The notes under the pieces were generated by a model. It was not told where the DNA came from. It made no database searches and saw only the letters and a program-made list of their open reading frames with translations. From a virus: DNA of 41,288 nucleotides. The position numbers and the translations under genes were made by a program. The DNA lies in IMG/VR virus record IMGVR_UViG_3300025687_000104, positions 1 to 41,288 of that record. One strand, given 5' to 3'. Numbering within the stretch: the stretch's first letter is position 1; the number at the start of each line of letters is the position of its first letter. Shown one piece after another: positions 28,939-38,196 of this stretch.

Positions 28939-29889
28939 TTACGAGGTTGTTAGATCGGCAACGATGCCCGAAGCCGCTTCGTTGCGGGATTCAAGCGTGA
29001 ACTCCACCAGAAGCTGTGAACGCTCACTGTCGCCGGTCTTCGCCAGCTTGTTGGTCGTGAACGGACGCAGGTAGGCCAAGGCCCACATGTCGTTCTGGAG
29101 AATCCAGCAATCACGAGCACGCATGAAGCGGTTCGGGATCACTTCGAGTTCACCGAAGTCCGAGTCATACAAATCAATGGAAGCCATCAATTTGCTGTCT
29201 TCAGCCGTCTTGAAGCGGGTTGCATTACCGGTGAAGGTCGAGAACTTCTGCTTGTTGAAGCTGCCGACATAGATCGTGTCCGGCTCACCGCCCGAGTTCC
29301 AGGCAGAGGCCAGAACGGCCTTCACCTGTGCTTCGGTAAAGGCACGCTGCGTGCCATCGGTGCGGGCGGTGTTACCCAGACCCGTGCCGTTGGCGGCAGC
29401 ACCCGTGCCAATGTCGGTGTTGGTGATGACCCACGAAGGCAGAGCGCCCAGTGTGCGAGCCGTCGAAACGTCACCGGCTGCCTCGGCCTGCAATGCGCAG
29501 ATCGTGGCTTCCATGTCTCGCTTCAGTTCCTTGCCGTTCTTGGCGACCTGGTACGAAAGTTCGTTCTTGCGACCGGCCTTGGAAACGACCTGCTGCGTAC
29601 CCGTCACACGGCTCACCTTGTCCATGATCTGGCAGGTGTTCGAGAGACGGACAGTGGGGGTCACGGCGTCGGTGGTTGCATCAGCACCTTCCTTGACCGC
29701 GTTCGAGGTGGACGCAGCGGCGAGTGCGTCGGTCTGCCACTCGTGCAGAACGGCGGTTGCCTTGGAGCGTCCGATGGACGACATGATGGGACATTCAACG
29801 GGCGAAATGTCATAGATCGCGTCGGAGAGGTCTTCACGGTTGCCGACAGCATCAAACGTGCTGAAGGTATCTGCGGGTTCAATAGCCAT
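28939..29889 (-). CDS. Major capsid protein (SU10 family)
   Basis: 316 residues. The opening (TFDAVGNREDLSDAIYDISP, then VECPIMSSIGRSKATAVLHE) and the WQTDALAAA segment are typical of SU10-type HK97-fold capsid proteins, as is PTVRLSNTCQIMDKVSRVTG. The C-terminus ends LAYLRPFTTNKLAKTGDSER and VEFTLESRNE. It forms the icosahedral head. Scaffold gene lies upstream. Confidence 0.92.
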   Translation of the reverse strand: MAIEPADTFSTFDAVGNREDLSDAIYDISPVECPIMSSIGRSKATAVLHEWQTDALAAASTSNAVKEGADATTDAVTPTVRLSNTCQIMDKVSRVTGTQQVVSKAGRKNELSYQVAKNGKELKRDMEATICALQAEAAGDVSTARTLGALPSWVITNTDIGTGAAANGTGLGNTARTDGTQRAFTEAQVKAVLASAWNSGGEPDTIYVGSFNKQKFSTFTGNATRFKTAEDSKLMASIDLYDSDFGELEVIPNRFMRARDCWILQNDMWALAYLRPFTTNKLAKTGDSERSQLLVEFTLESRNEAASGIVADLTTS

Positions 29890-29901
29890 TGGAGATATTC
29901 C

Positions 29902-31008
29902 CTATTGGGCAAAAATCCGGTTGATCCGCTCTGCGGCGGCATCAAGGCTTCTCGGATTTCTGCGATGGAGGCGACGCGCATTCGCGACCTTTTCGGCCTT
30001 CGCATCCTCACCATTTCTCGGCGTCCCCGGCTTAATCGTCCGGGTCGGCTTGACCAGCTTCTTTTCAGGGTTCGATGACTGAACCTTCCGCCCGCCGATA
30101 GCGTCCTTGAGGACACCAATCATGCGATGGTCGGCCAGTGCGTCGATTTCCTGTTCGTTGAAGCCCCGCTCTGCGAGATAGGAACGCATTTCCGACGCCG
30201 CCTGCCCTTTCGGGTCTGACAGTTCCGGCCAATTCGTCACCATCCGCTTATGTTCTTCAGCAAGATGCTGCTGCATCTGTTCCTGCTGTTGGGCCATCTG
30301 CTGCTGCACGAGACGGTTGCGTTCGGCCTGAGCGCTTTGGAGCGTCTGGGTCTTCTGCTGCCATTCTCGCTGTGCCTGCAAGTATGCCTGCGGGTTCTTC
30401 TGGAGTTCGGCCCAGTTGGGTTCCGCTCCAGTCAACTGCTGTTCGAGAGTTTGGGTAAGGGTTGCGAGCCTTGTGGCACGCGTTTGCAATTCAGCTTCAG
30501 CACTCGTAACAGCCTGCTCGAAAGCCTTGGTCTGTTCCGAAAGCTCTGTTGTCTTGCGGGTGTAATCCTGGGTCCGCGAATAGCCGTTCAGGGCTTCCGC
30601 CAGGGTGACTTCCTCGGTCTCGCCGTTGACCTTGATAGCAACCTTAACGTCATCCAGCGCATCGCGCTCAATGCCGTAGGATGCTGCAATTTCATCCAGC
30701 GTGGAGGGGAGTTCCGGCTTCTGCTCGTCGTCTTTCGCGTCTTCGGGTTCATCCTCAGACGTTTCGGGTTCGTCACCTTCGGCCTTGGCCTCGGGTTCTT
30801 CGCCCTTGCTGCCCTCGTCCGCTTCCTCTTGGATTGGCGGCTCGGGTTCGTCGCTCGGGGTCTCGGTTGGCTCTTCGGCTCCGATCAGTCCGGCGATCCG
30901 TTCGGCTGCAAAGTTGACACTCTGAGCCTCGTCCCGCGACACCGGCTTGGGTGCCACGGCTTCAGGCGCGGTTCCCGTTTCCGGGGTCGCCGCAATTTCT
31001 TCTGACAT
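29902..31008 (-). CDS. Scaffolding protein
   Basis: 368 residues: a long acidic Glu/Asp/Pro-rich N-terminal half, a central coiled coil rich in Gln (EWQQKTQTLQSAQAERNRLV, QQQMAQQQEQMQQHLAEEHK) and a basic, helical C-terminus (EKKLVKPTRTIKPGTPRN, then RRLHRRNPRSLDAAAERINR) that would bind the capsid protein. Placement directly before the capsid gene is standard. Confidence 0.85.
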   Translation of the reverse strand: MSEEIAATPETGTAPEAVAPKPVSRDEAQSVNFAAERIAGLIGAEEPTETPSDEPEPPIQEEADEGSKGEEPEAKAEGDEPETSEDEPEDAKDDEQKPELPSTLDEIAASYGIERDALDDVKVAIKVNGETEEVTLAEALNGYSRTQDYTRKTTELSEQTKAFEQAVTSAEAELQTRATRLATLTQTLEQQLTGAEPNWAELQKNPQAYLQAQREWQQKTQTLQSAQAERNRLVQQQMAQQQEQMQQHLAEEHKRMVTNWPELSDPKGQAASEMRSYLAERGFNEQEIDALADHRMIGVLKDAIGGRKVQSSNPEKKLVKPTRTIKPGTPRNGEDAKAEKVANARRLHRRNPRSLDAAAERINRIFAQ

Positions 31009-31059
31009 TTGTCACTCATTATTAGGAACGCCACATTCTGGTTCCAGCCCCTCCCATTG

Positions 31060-31160
31060 GTTTTGACCGTGCGCCCTTTGGCGTGGACTGACCCACGCTT
31101 ATTCAGTCGCCGTTTTCGGGAGTAGCAAATACCGCTGCCGTGAGGCTTGGCGGTCAAAAC
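31060..31160 (-). other. Structured intergenic RNA candidate
   Basis: A perfect 10-base inverted repeat (GTTTTGACCG with CGGTCAAAAC) closes an 81-base interior. On the minus strand the interior holds a GCGTGG-GTCAGT-CCACGC hairpin and a short CCG-AAAA-CGG hairpin. The left arm includes the stop of the upstream gene; the right arm is 51 bases before the scaffold start. Genes on both sides are otherwise tightly coupled, so this gap stands out. No clear promoter or T-run. Confidence 0.5.
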
Positions 31161-31429
31161 ACGGACTTTTTGCCCGTGATAAGTTCCTTCAATTTCCGCT
31201 CTGACAGATCGCCTTTCTTGACGATGCCCTCAATAGCGTTGCGTGTGTGTTCGAGGGACTGCAACCGAAGCCACATGCCCTCCCGAATGTCTGCGTTCTT
31301 TGCCTCGGCCCATAGCCGGTGGCATTCCGATTCCACCTTGTCGAAGGCTTCTTTCAGAATCTTGTTCTCAAGCAGCGCCTTGGCCTGCTGGCCCCGGTGC
31401 TGGTCCTTGCGAAGTTCGTCTTCGTCCAT
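31154..31429 (-). CDS. Helical phage protein of unknown function (91 aa)
   Basis: MDEDELRKDQHRGQQAKALL, then KEAFDKVESECHRLWAEAK and LRLQSLEHTRNAIEGIV. An all-helical protein with this layout is often found just before the scaffold gene in phages. Role unknown. Starts 5 bases after the preceding stop, with GAGG before the ATG. Confidence 0.72.
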   Translation of the reverse strand: MDEDELRKDQHRGQQAKALLENKILKEAFDKVESECHRLWAEAKNADIREGMWLRLQSLEHTRNAIEGIVKKGDLSERKLKELITGKKSVF

Positions 31430-31434
31430 GTGCC

Positions 31435-31680
31435 TCAGATGTGCGCTAGAATGAATAACAGGGCGTCATCGTCAGAACGCCGTTTGGGTGTGTCAGGCTC
31501 CGGTGTTCGATAAATGAACGTGTCAGGCCCGGTCTGGATTTCCTCGACAACCTCAACAGGGGCATCCTGGGCCGCTGCCCGCGCCTCCTCAAGACTGTCA
31601 AAGTTCCCGAATCTGTTTCGCCACTTGATCCGGCGTGGACCAGGGACAAATGGGAAGTTACAAAGCAGAGAAGCAAGCAT
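31435..31680 (-). CDS. Small hypothetical protein (81 aa)
   Basis: MLASLLCNFPFVPGPRRIKW, then a helix (SLEEARAAAQDA), a strand and a charged end. Starts in a TGATG overlap with the upstream gene. No known family or clear membrane segment. Confidence 0.65.
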   Translation of the reverse strand: MLASLLCNFPFVPGPRRIKWRNRFGNFDSLEEARAAAQDAPVEVVEEIQTGPDTFIYRTPEPDTPKRRSDDDALLFILAHI

Positions 31681-32993
31681 CAGGCCCGCTGGTACGTGTT
31701 CAGGCTGAAACGCATGTTAATCAGCGTAGCGTTGGTATCTGTGTCCGCCACAAAGTACAGAACATCAGTCGGACCAAGATCGAGCCCGATAGGCTCATCA
31801 ATGACAAGGAATGTCTCTGTTTGGGTATCAATCAACGCACGGAAAATCTCGTAGGTCGTTGCTGCGGGGCTTCTGTTGTACACGTAGCCCTTCACAGTGA
31901 CCTTGGCATTGCCGCCACCCGGCTTGCGCACGTTCATAAAGAGGAACTTGGCGACCCCATCGTGGCTCGCGCCCATATGGAAAATTGCCTGTTGCGCAAC
32001 TGACTCCCCGGCAGGGATGATGGCGTGTTTGTCACCACTTGTCGTGTGCGTCACCGTGATGGCGCTTGTGTTCTTCTTTGCCGTGCCGCTGGATGCTACC
32101 GCAATCCGGTTGATGCCGTACCCGCTGAAACTCGTGGTGTCCGTCCCATCGGTCTCCAGCGTGTGAACGCTCACGGCCTCGTTGCCGTCCCCATCAATAT
32201 AGTAGAAAGCAAGGGTCAATGCGCCTGTGGTGCCCGCGCCGTCCGTTGACCCACCCGCCGTGCCATCATACGCGATATTCCACGTATCTGCCGACGTAGC
32301 CGGGGTGTAGTTCCCCGTGGTGGCCCAAATGGTTTCTTCACCGTTCGCCGCAGTCAATTCAGTCCTATACCCGGACTTGGTCCATCCTGTAATGCCCGAC
32401 CGCCGACCGATGCGAACCTCGTCCTGGAACGATGTGGGGCGCACATGCGCCGCGTTTGTATCCAGGCCGACAGTCTGGTTTAGCGGGCTGTTGCCCTGCC
32501 GGAAAGTGCCGTAATAGGTGTAAAGCCTCAGATATGATTGCGCATCGGAGCGATTAACCAGACGCGCACGGAAATAGCGCGGCCCCTTCACTGCCTCATG
32601 AAACTCATGGATACCCGCCGCAACGGCAAAGCCATTGACCGGGAATGTCGTCCAATTCGTGCCGTCAACGGAAAAGTCAAAATACAACGTACCCGCCGCG
32701 TCGGTCTGGCACGACACCATCACGTCGGGGTAGTCGTTCTGCTCACCCGTTCCGGTGTAGGTCGCATCACCCTCAAGGGCGTCTGTTGACGTGTTACCCG
32801 TGGACGCCACACCCACCGTGGACGTGTAGCTTATGCCATCAGCAGACACCTTCTGCCGGTTCGCAAGTGTCTCCGGGTCGGTGATAACCACGGCCTCACG
32901 TTCCGCAACCGTGCCGTCCGTCTGTGTGACCTGCGTGGTATCAAGTACCTTGTCGGTCGGCTTGCCAATGGGAAGGCTGGATTCAACCGTCAT
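31680..32993 (-). CDS. Beta-rich virion structural protein
   Basis: 437 residues. MTVESSLPIGKPTDKVLDTT begins like phage head-associated proteins; then come repeated beta segments (QNDYPDVMVSCQTDAAGTLY, TNWTTFPVNGFAVAAGIHEF), RYFRARLVNRSDAQSY and, in the C-terminal half, a jelly-roll-like region (VAKFLFMNVRKPGGGNAKV). Likely a head fibre, decoration or appendage protein. Shares an 11-base overlap with the gene upstream. Confidence 0.7.
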   Translation of the reverse strand: MTVESSLPIGKPTDKVLDTTQVTQTDGTVAEREAVVITDPETLANRQKVSADGISYTSTVGVASTGNTSTDALEGDATYTGTGEQNDYPDVMVSCQTDAAGTLYFDFSVDGTNWTTFPVNGFAVAAGIHEFHEAVKGPRYFRARLVNRSDAQSYLRLYTYYGTFRQGNSPLNQTVGLDTNAAHVRPTSFQDEVRIGRRSGITGWTKSGYRTELTAANGEETIWATTGNYTPATSADTWNIAYDGTAGGSTDGAGTTGALTLAFYYIDGDGNEAVSVHTLETDGTDTTSFSGYGINRIAVASSGTAKKNTSAITVTHTTSGDKHAIIPAGESVAQQAIFHMGASHDGVAKFLFMNVRKPGGGNAKVTVKGYVYNRSPAATTYEIFRALIDTQTETFLVIDEPIGLDLGPTDVLYFVADTDTNATLINMRFSLNTYQRA

Positions 32994-33174
32994 GTGCGTT
33001 CCAACCGTTCACTTCATCCCAAATCCGCCCGTCTTCGGTCACGAAGCTGTGCATCCCGAAGTTGGTGGCAATCTCCACCAGGCCAGCGTCGGTGCTGCCT
33101 GTTGAACGGGGGTACACGTCGAACCACGTTCCGCCTTCTTCGCGGGTGTAGCGTTCCATGTAGCTAGTCGTCAT
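32983..33174 (-). CDS. Small hypothetical protein after portal (63 aa)
   Basis: MTTSYMERYTREEGGTWFDV, then TDAGLVEIATNFGMHSFVTE. The start overlaps the portal stop by 11 bases; a second ATG (MERY) lies 15 bases downstream. Beta-rich; unknown role in the head or neck. Confidence 0.65.
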   Translation of the reverse strand: MTTSYMERYTREEGGTWFDVYPRSTGSTDAGLVEIATNFGMHSFVTEDGRIWDEVNGWNAHDG

Positions 33175-35515
33175 CTTCCACCACCGCGCCCATGATTGAA
33201 CCTTCGCCGTCACGCTCCAAATTCACCCTGCGGCGCTTGTTGCCGTTCAGAATGGTGATGCTGGGCATGGGTGCTTCCTTGGGCGTCTCAGCAGGCTTGT
33301 TTGCTGCCTGTGCGGCCAATCCGGCCTTCTGCTGCGATTCCGATGCACGAAGGCGGGCGTTAAACTCGGCCTCCTGGCGTTTCAGCGCCATTTCCTGGTC
33401 GAACTTCTCGCGGTCCATCGCCATTTCCTGCTGATGTTCCTCGCGCTTCATCGCCATTTCGTTGGCGGCTGCGGCTTGCTCCATCTCAAGTTTCTTATAT
33501 TCGAGCTGCATCTTCTGGATTTCAAGCTGGGCCTTACGTTCCTCGGCCTGGGCCTTCATCTGAAGTTCAGCCTGCTTGGCTTGTACGCCAACCTGCGCCT
33601 TCTGTTGCTCAAGCTGACCCTTCATCTGCATTTCGGCCTGCTTGGTCTGCATGTCCATCTGGAATTTCTGCATCTCAGGATTCGGGCCGGGATCGGGCGG
33701 GGGCTGACGGGCCTGCTCCGGGTCAACGTCCATGACATAGGCATCGGGCTGCTGCTCGCCAGCGGCCTCGATGAACTTCTTGAACGCATGGGAAATATGG
33801 TCGGCGTAGATAATCGGGCCGTTCACACCGCCCTGCAATTCAACCGCCGACTTCTGCAAGTCAAGAATCTGACGACGTGCCACAAGCTGCTGCTCACGGT
33901 TGCCATACCCGAGCCCGACATTCACCGTCACGTCCATCTGGGCGTTCCACGACGCCGGATCGACCTCAACCAACTGGTTGCGCAGGCGGATCATCTTGGG
34001 CTTGTCCTGGTACTTCACCGACATGCGGAGAATCTTGCGGAACATGTCCCGGATTCCGGTCTGTGCGAACACACGGGCAATCAGCATGATGCGGCGCTGC
34101 GAGGCCGTCATCAGCATATTCATACCCGAAGCGGTGTCGTTCAGCGCGTCAGGGTTCAGGCCCTGGTTCAGACGCGACACACCAGCACGGCTTTCCTTCA
34201 TCTGGTCCGCGTATTCGACCATCGGGAAGATGTGATGGGCAATGGAGGGCGTCACCATCGGGACGATATGCCCGTTCACGTCACCTGACTGTGTATCAAC
34301 CAGAACAGTGCCGCCAACCGCGTTGTTCAACAGGCTATCAAGGTCAACCTTGTCAGATACCGCGCTGCGGGCGTTGTTCACGTTGTAGATGTTGTCATTC
34401 AACTGGCGCAGGAGGGTCGATTTCCACTCCTGAATGTCCATCACCTGATCCGCAACGCTGTCGCCAACAAGCGTGTGTGGCATCGGGATCGGTGTGATGG
34501 TAACGAAGGGCTGTTCGTCGATTTCCTCGTTTTCAAGGATCGTGTGACCGTTGCCACCCACCAGAATCTTGCGGGTTTCGGCAATGCCGTCGCCGTCCAT
34601 ATCGACACGAAGGTAGCACTCATGCAGCCAAATGGTCCGCATGGAGGCGTTCAGTTCGATGTCGTCAAGGTCCGCGTCGTCAAAACGCTCTGTGCGCTCC
34701 TGGTTGTATTCCCCGTCATCAGACGAAGGGATGTCCGCCAGAAGCTTCCGGTCATAGCCTTCCGCAATCAGGTCGGAAATGGTCTTCTTCACCCGATGGC
34801 AGACGAACGGGACAATCATGTGACCCGCTTCGTCTTCCAGCTTCACTGCACGGCGCGAGAACATGAACTCCTCGGGCGGAACGCTATCAATGCGCACACA
34901 GCCCTTGGTCTCTGTGTGGATGAAACGCGCGTCCAGCACCTTGACCATCTGCGGGACAAGCTGCCCCGTCTCGGGGTCAGGCATGGCGATTTCTTCCTCG
35001 CGCTCCGTCACCTCATCCAGTTCCAGACCTTCCTCACCTTCCAGCTTGGCGAGTTCTTCGGCGGTCAGACCCTTGTATCGCTTGATGGTCGAGTGTTCGC
35101 GGTCTTCCCAGCAGACCTTCGCAACGCCCATCTTCTGGAGCAGCGAGTCGAAGATAATATCGTAGAGCACCTGGAAGCCATCGTTCTCTTTGTGGAACAC
35201 ATGATTCACGTATTCCGTGGCCTGCTTGGCGTTCTGTTCGTCTTCCGGGCCAACGGGATCGAAACGCACCGCGTCATCGCCCGCCGTGAAGACCTCGAGG
35301 ATCGAGGGCATCATCCAATTAACTGTGTCTGCGACATCCCGCGACACGATCTTGGAACGACCGTCCACCTCATTGCCGAACGGCTCGCCACGGTAGTACT
35401 CCAGCGCCTTCTGGCGTTGGTCTGACAGGCTTGTGCCGCCCGCAAGGTGTGAGCCTTCAGCGGACGCAATATGGGCCTTGAGGATAGCCTTTAGCGTCTG
35501 CTCCTGCATTTTCAT
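33164..35515 (-). CDS. Portal protein
   Basis: 783 residues. The core (about 20-600) has portal signatures: EYYRGEPFGNEVDGRSKIVS, DVADTVNWMMPSILEVFTAG, IDSVPPEEFMFSRRA and LVGDSVADQVMDIQEWKSTL, with SRLNQGLNPDALNDTASGMN as the tunnel/clip region. A long Gln/Met/Glu/Lys coiled coil (about 635-750) forms an extended C-terminal barrel or crown as in podovirus portals. The dodecamer feeds DNA from terminase into the head. TGATG overlap upstream. Confidence 0.95.
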   Translation of the reverse strand: MKMQEQTLKAILKAHIASAEGSHLAGGTSLSDQRQKALEYYRGEPFGNEVDGRSKIVSRDVADTVNWMMPSILEVFTAGDDAVRFDPVGPEDEQNAKQATEYVNHVFHKENDGFQVLYDIIFDSLLQKMGVAKVCWEDREHSTIKRYKGLTAEELAKLEGEEGLELDEVTEREEEIAMPDPETGQLVPQMVKVLDARFIHTETKGCVRIDSVPPEEFMFSRRAVKLEDEAGHMIVPFVCHRVKKTISDLIAEGYDRKLLADIPSSDDGEYNQERTERFDDADLDDIELNASMRTIWLHECYLRVDMDGDGIAETRKILVGGNGHTILENEEIDEQPFVTITPIPMPHTLVGDSVADQVMDIQEWKSTLLRQLNDNIYNVNNARSAVSDKVDLDSLLNNAVGGTVLVDTQSGDVNGHIVPMVTPSIAHHIFPMVEYADQMKESRAGVSRLNQGLNPDALNDTASGMNMLMTASQRRIMLIARVFAQTGIRDMFRKILRMSVKYQDKPKMIRLRNQLVEVDPASWNAQMDVTVNVGLGYGNREQQLVARRQILDLQKSAVELQGGVNGPIIYADHISHAFKKFIEAAGEQQPDAYVMDVDPEQARQPPPDPGPNPEMQKFQMDMQTKQAEMQMKGQLEQQKAQVGVQAKQAELQMKAQAEERKAQLEIQKMQLEYKKLEMEQAAAANEMAMKREEHQQEMAMDREKFDQEMALKRQEAEFNARLRASESQQKAGLAAQAANKPAETPKEAPMPSITILNGNKRRRVNLERDGEGSIMGAVVEDDD

Positions 35516-35655
35516 CAGGCTGCTTCTTTCTCGCCGTGGAGTTCAACCAGCAACTCATTCAACGCGGCCTCAAGCGCAGCCAGACGCCGGTCGTGGTCGC
35601 GGATAATCTTGCGCAGGGAGCCGATTTCGTTGTTGTCGGGTGTGCGGTCAGCCAT
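35515..35655 (-). CDS. Small coiled-coil protein before portal (46 aa)
   Basis: MADRTPDNNEIGSLRKIIRD, then HDRRLAALEAALNELLVELH: one charged coiled coil. GAGGA precedes the ATG, which overlaps the preceding stop by 8 bases. Possibly a dimeric packaging accessory, but no family is recognised. Confidence 0.65.
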   Translation of the reverse strand: MADRTPDNNEIGSLRKIIRDHDRRLAALEAALNELLVELHGEKEAA

Positions 35656-35845
35656 CAATGTAATCCTCAAATCGTTTGGCAAGGGCAAGCACAACGTCAC
35701 CGGCTTCCACCGGGCCATACTGCTTCACAGCGTCACCCATCAGGCTTACTGCGTGGGCAATGGCGGCGCGGCGGGCCGTGCTGTCGTTCGGGTTCTCTGC
35801 GTGTGTCATCGCGGCGGTGGTCGCCGCTTTGTTCGGTCGTGCCAT
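35648..35845 (-). CDS. Small hypothetical protein (65 aa)
   Basis: MARPNKAATTAAMTHAENPN, then a helical end (VEAGDVVLALAKRFEDYIDG). It overlaps the end of the preceding gene by 40 bases; AGGTGA is near the ATG. Unknown function. Confidence 0.6.
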   Translation of the reverse strand: MARPNKAATTAAMTHAENPNDSTARRAAIAHAVSLMGDAVKQYGPVEAGDVVLALAKRFEDYIDG

Positions 35846-36207
35846 TGTTCACCTGTGTCCGTTAAGTCTCGCCATACGGCGTTCGACGCCTGCATGTTCA
35901 GTGCGTCTTCATGGGCTGCGCACCAAAGTTCAAATGCCTGCCTGTTTTTCTCCGCCCAATCATGACCGGGGACATCCTGTAGTCTTTTCGAGCATTCTGC
36001 TGGTTCGGGCGATTCCCTGCGCCGACGATGCCTAATCCGCGAAGCCCTAGTGCTGAAATCATCGTGCGATTGCCAAACAACCGGGTCGGGCGTGATGTAG
36101 CCGTGTTCAGCGATTGAACGCAGCCACATATCCTGGCTGTCGTCCTGGTCAAAGCCCCTGTCAATAACGCGGGAGTCAAGAATGTCGGAATGACGCCGAT
36201 CCATCAT
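35806..36207 (-). CDS. Hypothetical protein after terminase (133 aa)
   Basis: Starts MMDRRHSDILDSRVIDRGFD in a TGATG overlap with the terminase stop. Basic middle (RASRIRHRRRRESPEPAE) and a helical C-terminal half with conserved-looking Trp residues. Not recognised; position between terminase and portal suggests a packaging role, unproven. Confidence 0.55.
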   Translation of the reverse strand: MMDRRHSDILDSRVIDRGFDQDDSQDMWLRSIAEHGYITPDPVVWQSHDDFSTRASRIRHRRRRESPEPAECSKRLQDVPGHDWAEKNRQAFELWCAAHEDALNMQASNAVWRDLTDTGEQWHDRTKRRPPPR

Positions 36208-37475
36208 CACACCATTGCTATTTTGGGTGAGAGCGAGCGTTCAGCCCGCTTTGCCTTCGCTGCAATCTTCGTGATTGCGCCGTATCTGAATGCGTCCGCG
36301 CCGTGTGATGCCCAGTTGTGCAAGGGCTTCTGGCGGAATGTCCGGTTGATGCTGTCGTAGTCCTTGGCGTACTGCCTCAATGACTCAATGCCGCGCTCAC
36401 ACCTTTCGGCATCCCACCAGCACCGGCCCATGATCTGCCGCGCCGCGTTGATGCCATCCACGACCGATTGACTTGGGGCAATCATCGTCTTGCAACCCAG
36501 CTTCTCTAGCGTCTCCTGTCGCGTGAGGCCGGTTGACAGTTCCCGCTGTCTTGCGTCGTGGGGCAGGATCAGGTCGCCCATCCTGCAACCGTTCTTGTTC
36601 ACCCGCTTTTCAATCTCACCGACGTAGTGCGCCAGGGCCTCCCCGTTGTTCTCGTAGTAATCGACGAGGTGGATCTCTTTGCCGGCGTACTGCACGAACC
36701 AAATGGCCGTGCTGTCGTCAATGCCCAAATCCCAGAACGTGTCTACCGCAAACTCGGACTGATACGGCACAGAACCAATGCGCCCCTGCTCAGAAGCCAA
36801 TGCCATCTGTGGGCCGTAGTAAGCACCCTTGATTGCGGCCTCAAAGCTGCATTCGTATTCCTGCTCGTACTCGTCAGGCGTCATGACCGCCCTTGCATCG
36901 ACAAGTTCAGCGGCATCAACAATCCCAGTCTCAGACGCCTTATACATCGCGCCCAACCAGCCCTCAGACTTCAGGGCGTGTTGGTAGATGTCATAGAAGG
37001 CGTTCTTGCCCTTCGGCGTACCGATGAACACCGCCCAGCCCTTGCGGTCACTCAAGGCGGGGCGGATGATCTCGCTCCACACCCTCGGGTCCATCTCGGC
37101 ATATTCGTCCAAAATCACGCCGTCGAGATAGATACCCCGCAAGGCGTCCGGGTTGTCGCCGCCAAAGAGCCGGATACGCTGACCCAGGAAGTCAACGCGC
37201 AATTCACTTTCGTTGAACACCCTGCCGGGGATGGGGTCCGTGTAATGCTTCAGATAGTCCCACGCGACCGTCTTGGCCTGCTTGTAAAATGGTGCAATGT
37301 AACCGTAGCGCCCGTCTTTCTTGCCGTCCTTCAGCGCGCGCATAATCAGCTCGTTCACCATCGCAACGGTCTTGCCGAAGCGGCGGTGACAAACCAGCAC
37401 GTTGAAACGCTCTAGCCCCTTGTGGACTTCGGCCTGGTGTTCCCGTGGGTCATACGGGATGACGATCTCAACCAC
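36207..37475 (-). CDS. terL: Terminase large subunit
   Basis: 422 residues from the GTG at 37475. ATPase: Walker A-like CHRRFGKT (29-36) and Walker B VILDEYAEM (120-128), with IGTPKGKN as coupling motif. Nuclease: FWDLGIDDSTAIWFV (247-261, acidic D249) and SHGADAFRYG near the end. It cuts and pumps phage DNA into the prohead. The start overlaps the small-subunit-like gene by 8 bases; the open frame continues 78 bases upstream but without support. Confidence 0.95.
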   Translation of the reverse strand: MVEIVIPYDPREHQAEVHKGLERFNVLVCHRRFGKTVAMVNELIMRALKDGKKDGRYGYIAPFYKQAKTVAWDYLKHYTDPIPGRVFNESELRVDFLGQRIRLFGGDNPDALRGIYLDGVILDEYAEMDPRVWSEIIRPALSDRKGWAVFIGTPKGKNAFYDIYQHALKSEGWLGAMYKASETGIVDAAELVDARAVMTPDEYEQEYECSFEAAIKGAYYGPQMALASEQGRIGSVPYQSEFAVDTFWDLGIDDSTAIWFVQYAGKEIHLVDYYENNGEALAHYVGEIEKRVNKNGCRMGDLILPHDARQRELSTGLTRQETLEKLGCKTMIAPSQSVVDGINAARQIMGRCWWDAERCERGIESLRQYAKDYDSINRTFRQKPLHNWASHGADAFRYGAITKIAAKAKRAERSLSPKIAMV

Positions 37476-37734
37476 CGAGCCACCTGAACACAAATTCGCC
37501 GTCAGTCCCTGACCCCTCAACAGGCTGAATGGCCTTGCCGTCCACTCGTTCAAAGATCAGCTTGATCATTTCGCGGTCGTCACCCAGGGCCATGTCAACG
37601 ACACGCTCTGCGATGATTGCGAAGTTCTTTCGGTCGGGGTCTTGGGTTGAAGGACGTTTCAGCGCGACCATTAAAGCATCGCGCATCATTTTATCGCCTT
37701 TCGGTCCCTTGGATGGGGTTGCCGAAGCGGCCAT
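37468..37734 (-). CDS. Small terminase subunit candidate
   Basis: 88 residues: MAASATPSKGPKGDKMMRDA, then LMVALKRPSTQDPDRKNFAI, helix VVDMALGDDREMIKLIFERV and DGKAIQPVEGSG. Small helical proteins with this ending lie directly before terL in many phages and are presumed DNA-recognition subunits. ATAGGAG precedes the ATG. A short GTTTC/GAAAC palindrome (37756-37770) lies just upstream. Confidence 0.65.
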   Translation of the reverse strand: MAASATPSKGPKGDKMMRDALMVALKRPSTQDPDRKNFAIIAERVVDMALGDDREMIKLIFERVDGKAIQPVEGSGTDGEFVFRWLGG

Positions 37735-37779
37735 GAGATTGGCTCCTATGTGACTGTTTCAAAACGAAACTTGGTCGGT

Positions 37780-38196
37780 TTATCCAACACCTGCGACAAC
37801 AAACGCCGGGGGCGTACCCTCTGGGATCGTGACGATGTAATCAGCCAGGGCGTCCAGCAGGGCACCGCCCCAGATCGGGTTCTCGTCTTCGTCGTATCCC
37901 GTGACCTCAATCAGATCGCCCGTCAGGTAGGCGTCAACGTGCCATTCCCTACCCTTGCGGGATCGCATGACCGCGCCGGGGTTCATGATGGGCAGCCCGT
38001 CCTCGTCCACCTCACCCGAAGGCGTGGGGCGTCCGAAGATTTGGGCGCGGAGCATCAGGAACGAACCATTTGGATGGCGCACGGTTTTCAGTTCAAACGG
38101 ATTGCCGTTCTCGTCCGTGGTGTCGAACACAAAGCCGTGGGCCTCGAAGACTTGCTTTGCCGCCGCACGATTGGGAAAGGCGAGGTCTACTCTCAT
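37780..38196 (-). CDS. Hypothetical structural-region protein (138 aa)
   Basis: MRVDLAFPNRAAAKQVFEAH, then FELKTVRHPNGSFLMLRAQI and WHVDAYLTGDLIEVTGYDED. Alpha/beta with an acidic middle; starts in an ATGA overlap with the fibre-like gene. Not recognised. Confidence 0.65.
   Translation of the reverse strand: MRVDLAFPNRAAAKQVFEAHGFVFDTTDENGNPFELKTVRHPNGSFLMLRAQIFGRPTPSGEVDEDGLPIMNPGAVMRSRKGREWHVDAYLTGDLIEVTGYDEDENPIWGGALLDALADYIVTIPEGTPPAFVVAGVG

Noticed and set aside
30250-31005. Long Leu/Gly/Phe-rich frame on the plus strand
   Set aside because: It is exactly opposite the scaffold gene; its composition mirrors the Glu/Gln codons of that gene and it has no ribosome site.
34475-35425. 316-codon plus-strand frame opposite the portal gene
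   Set aside because: The portal protein on the minus strand is certain; the frame is a GC-rich shadow with no family features.
36558-37415. 285-codon plus-strand frame opposite terminase
   Set aside because: Terminase motifs fix the coding strand; no independent support for a gene here.
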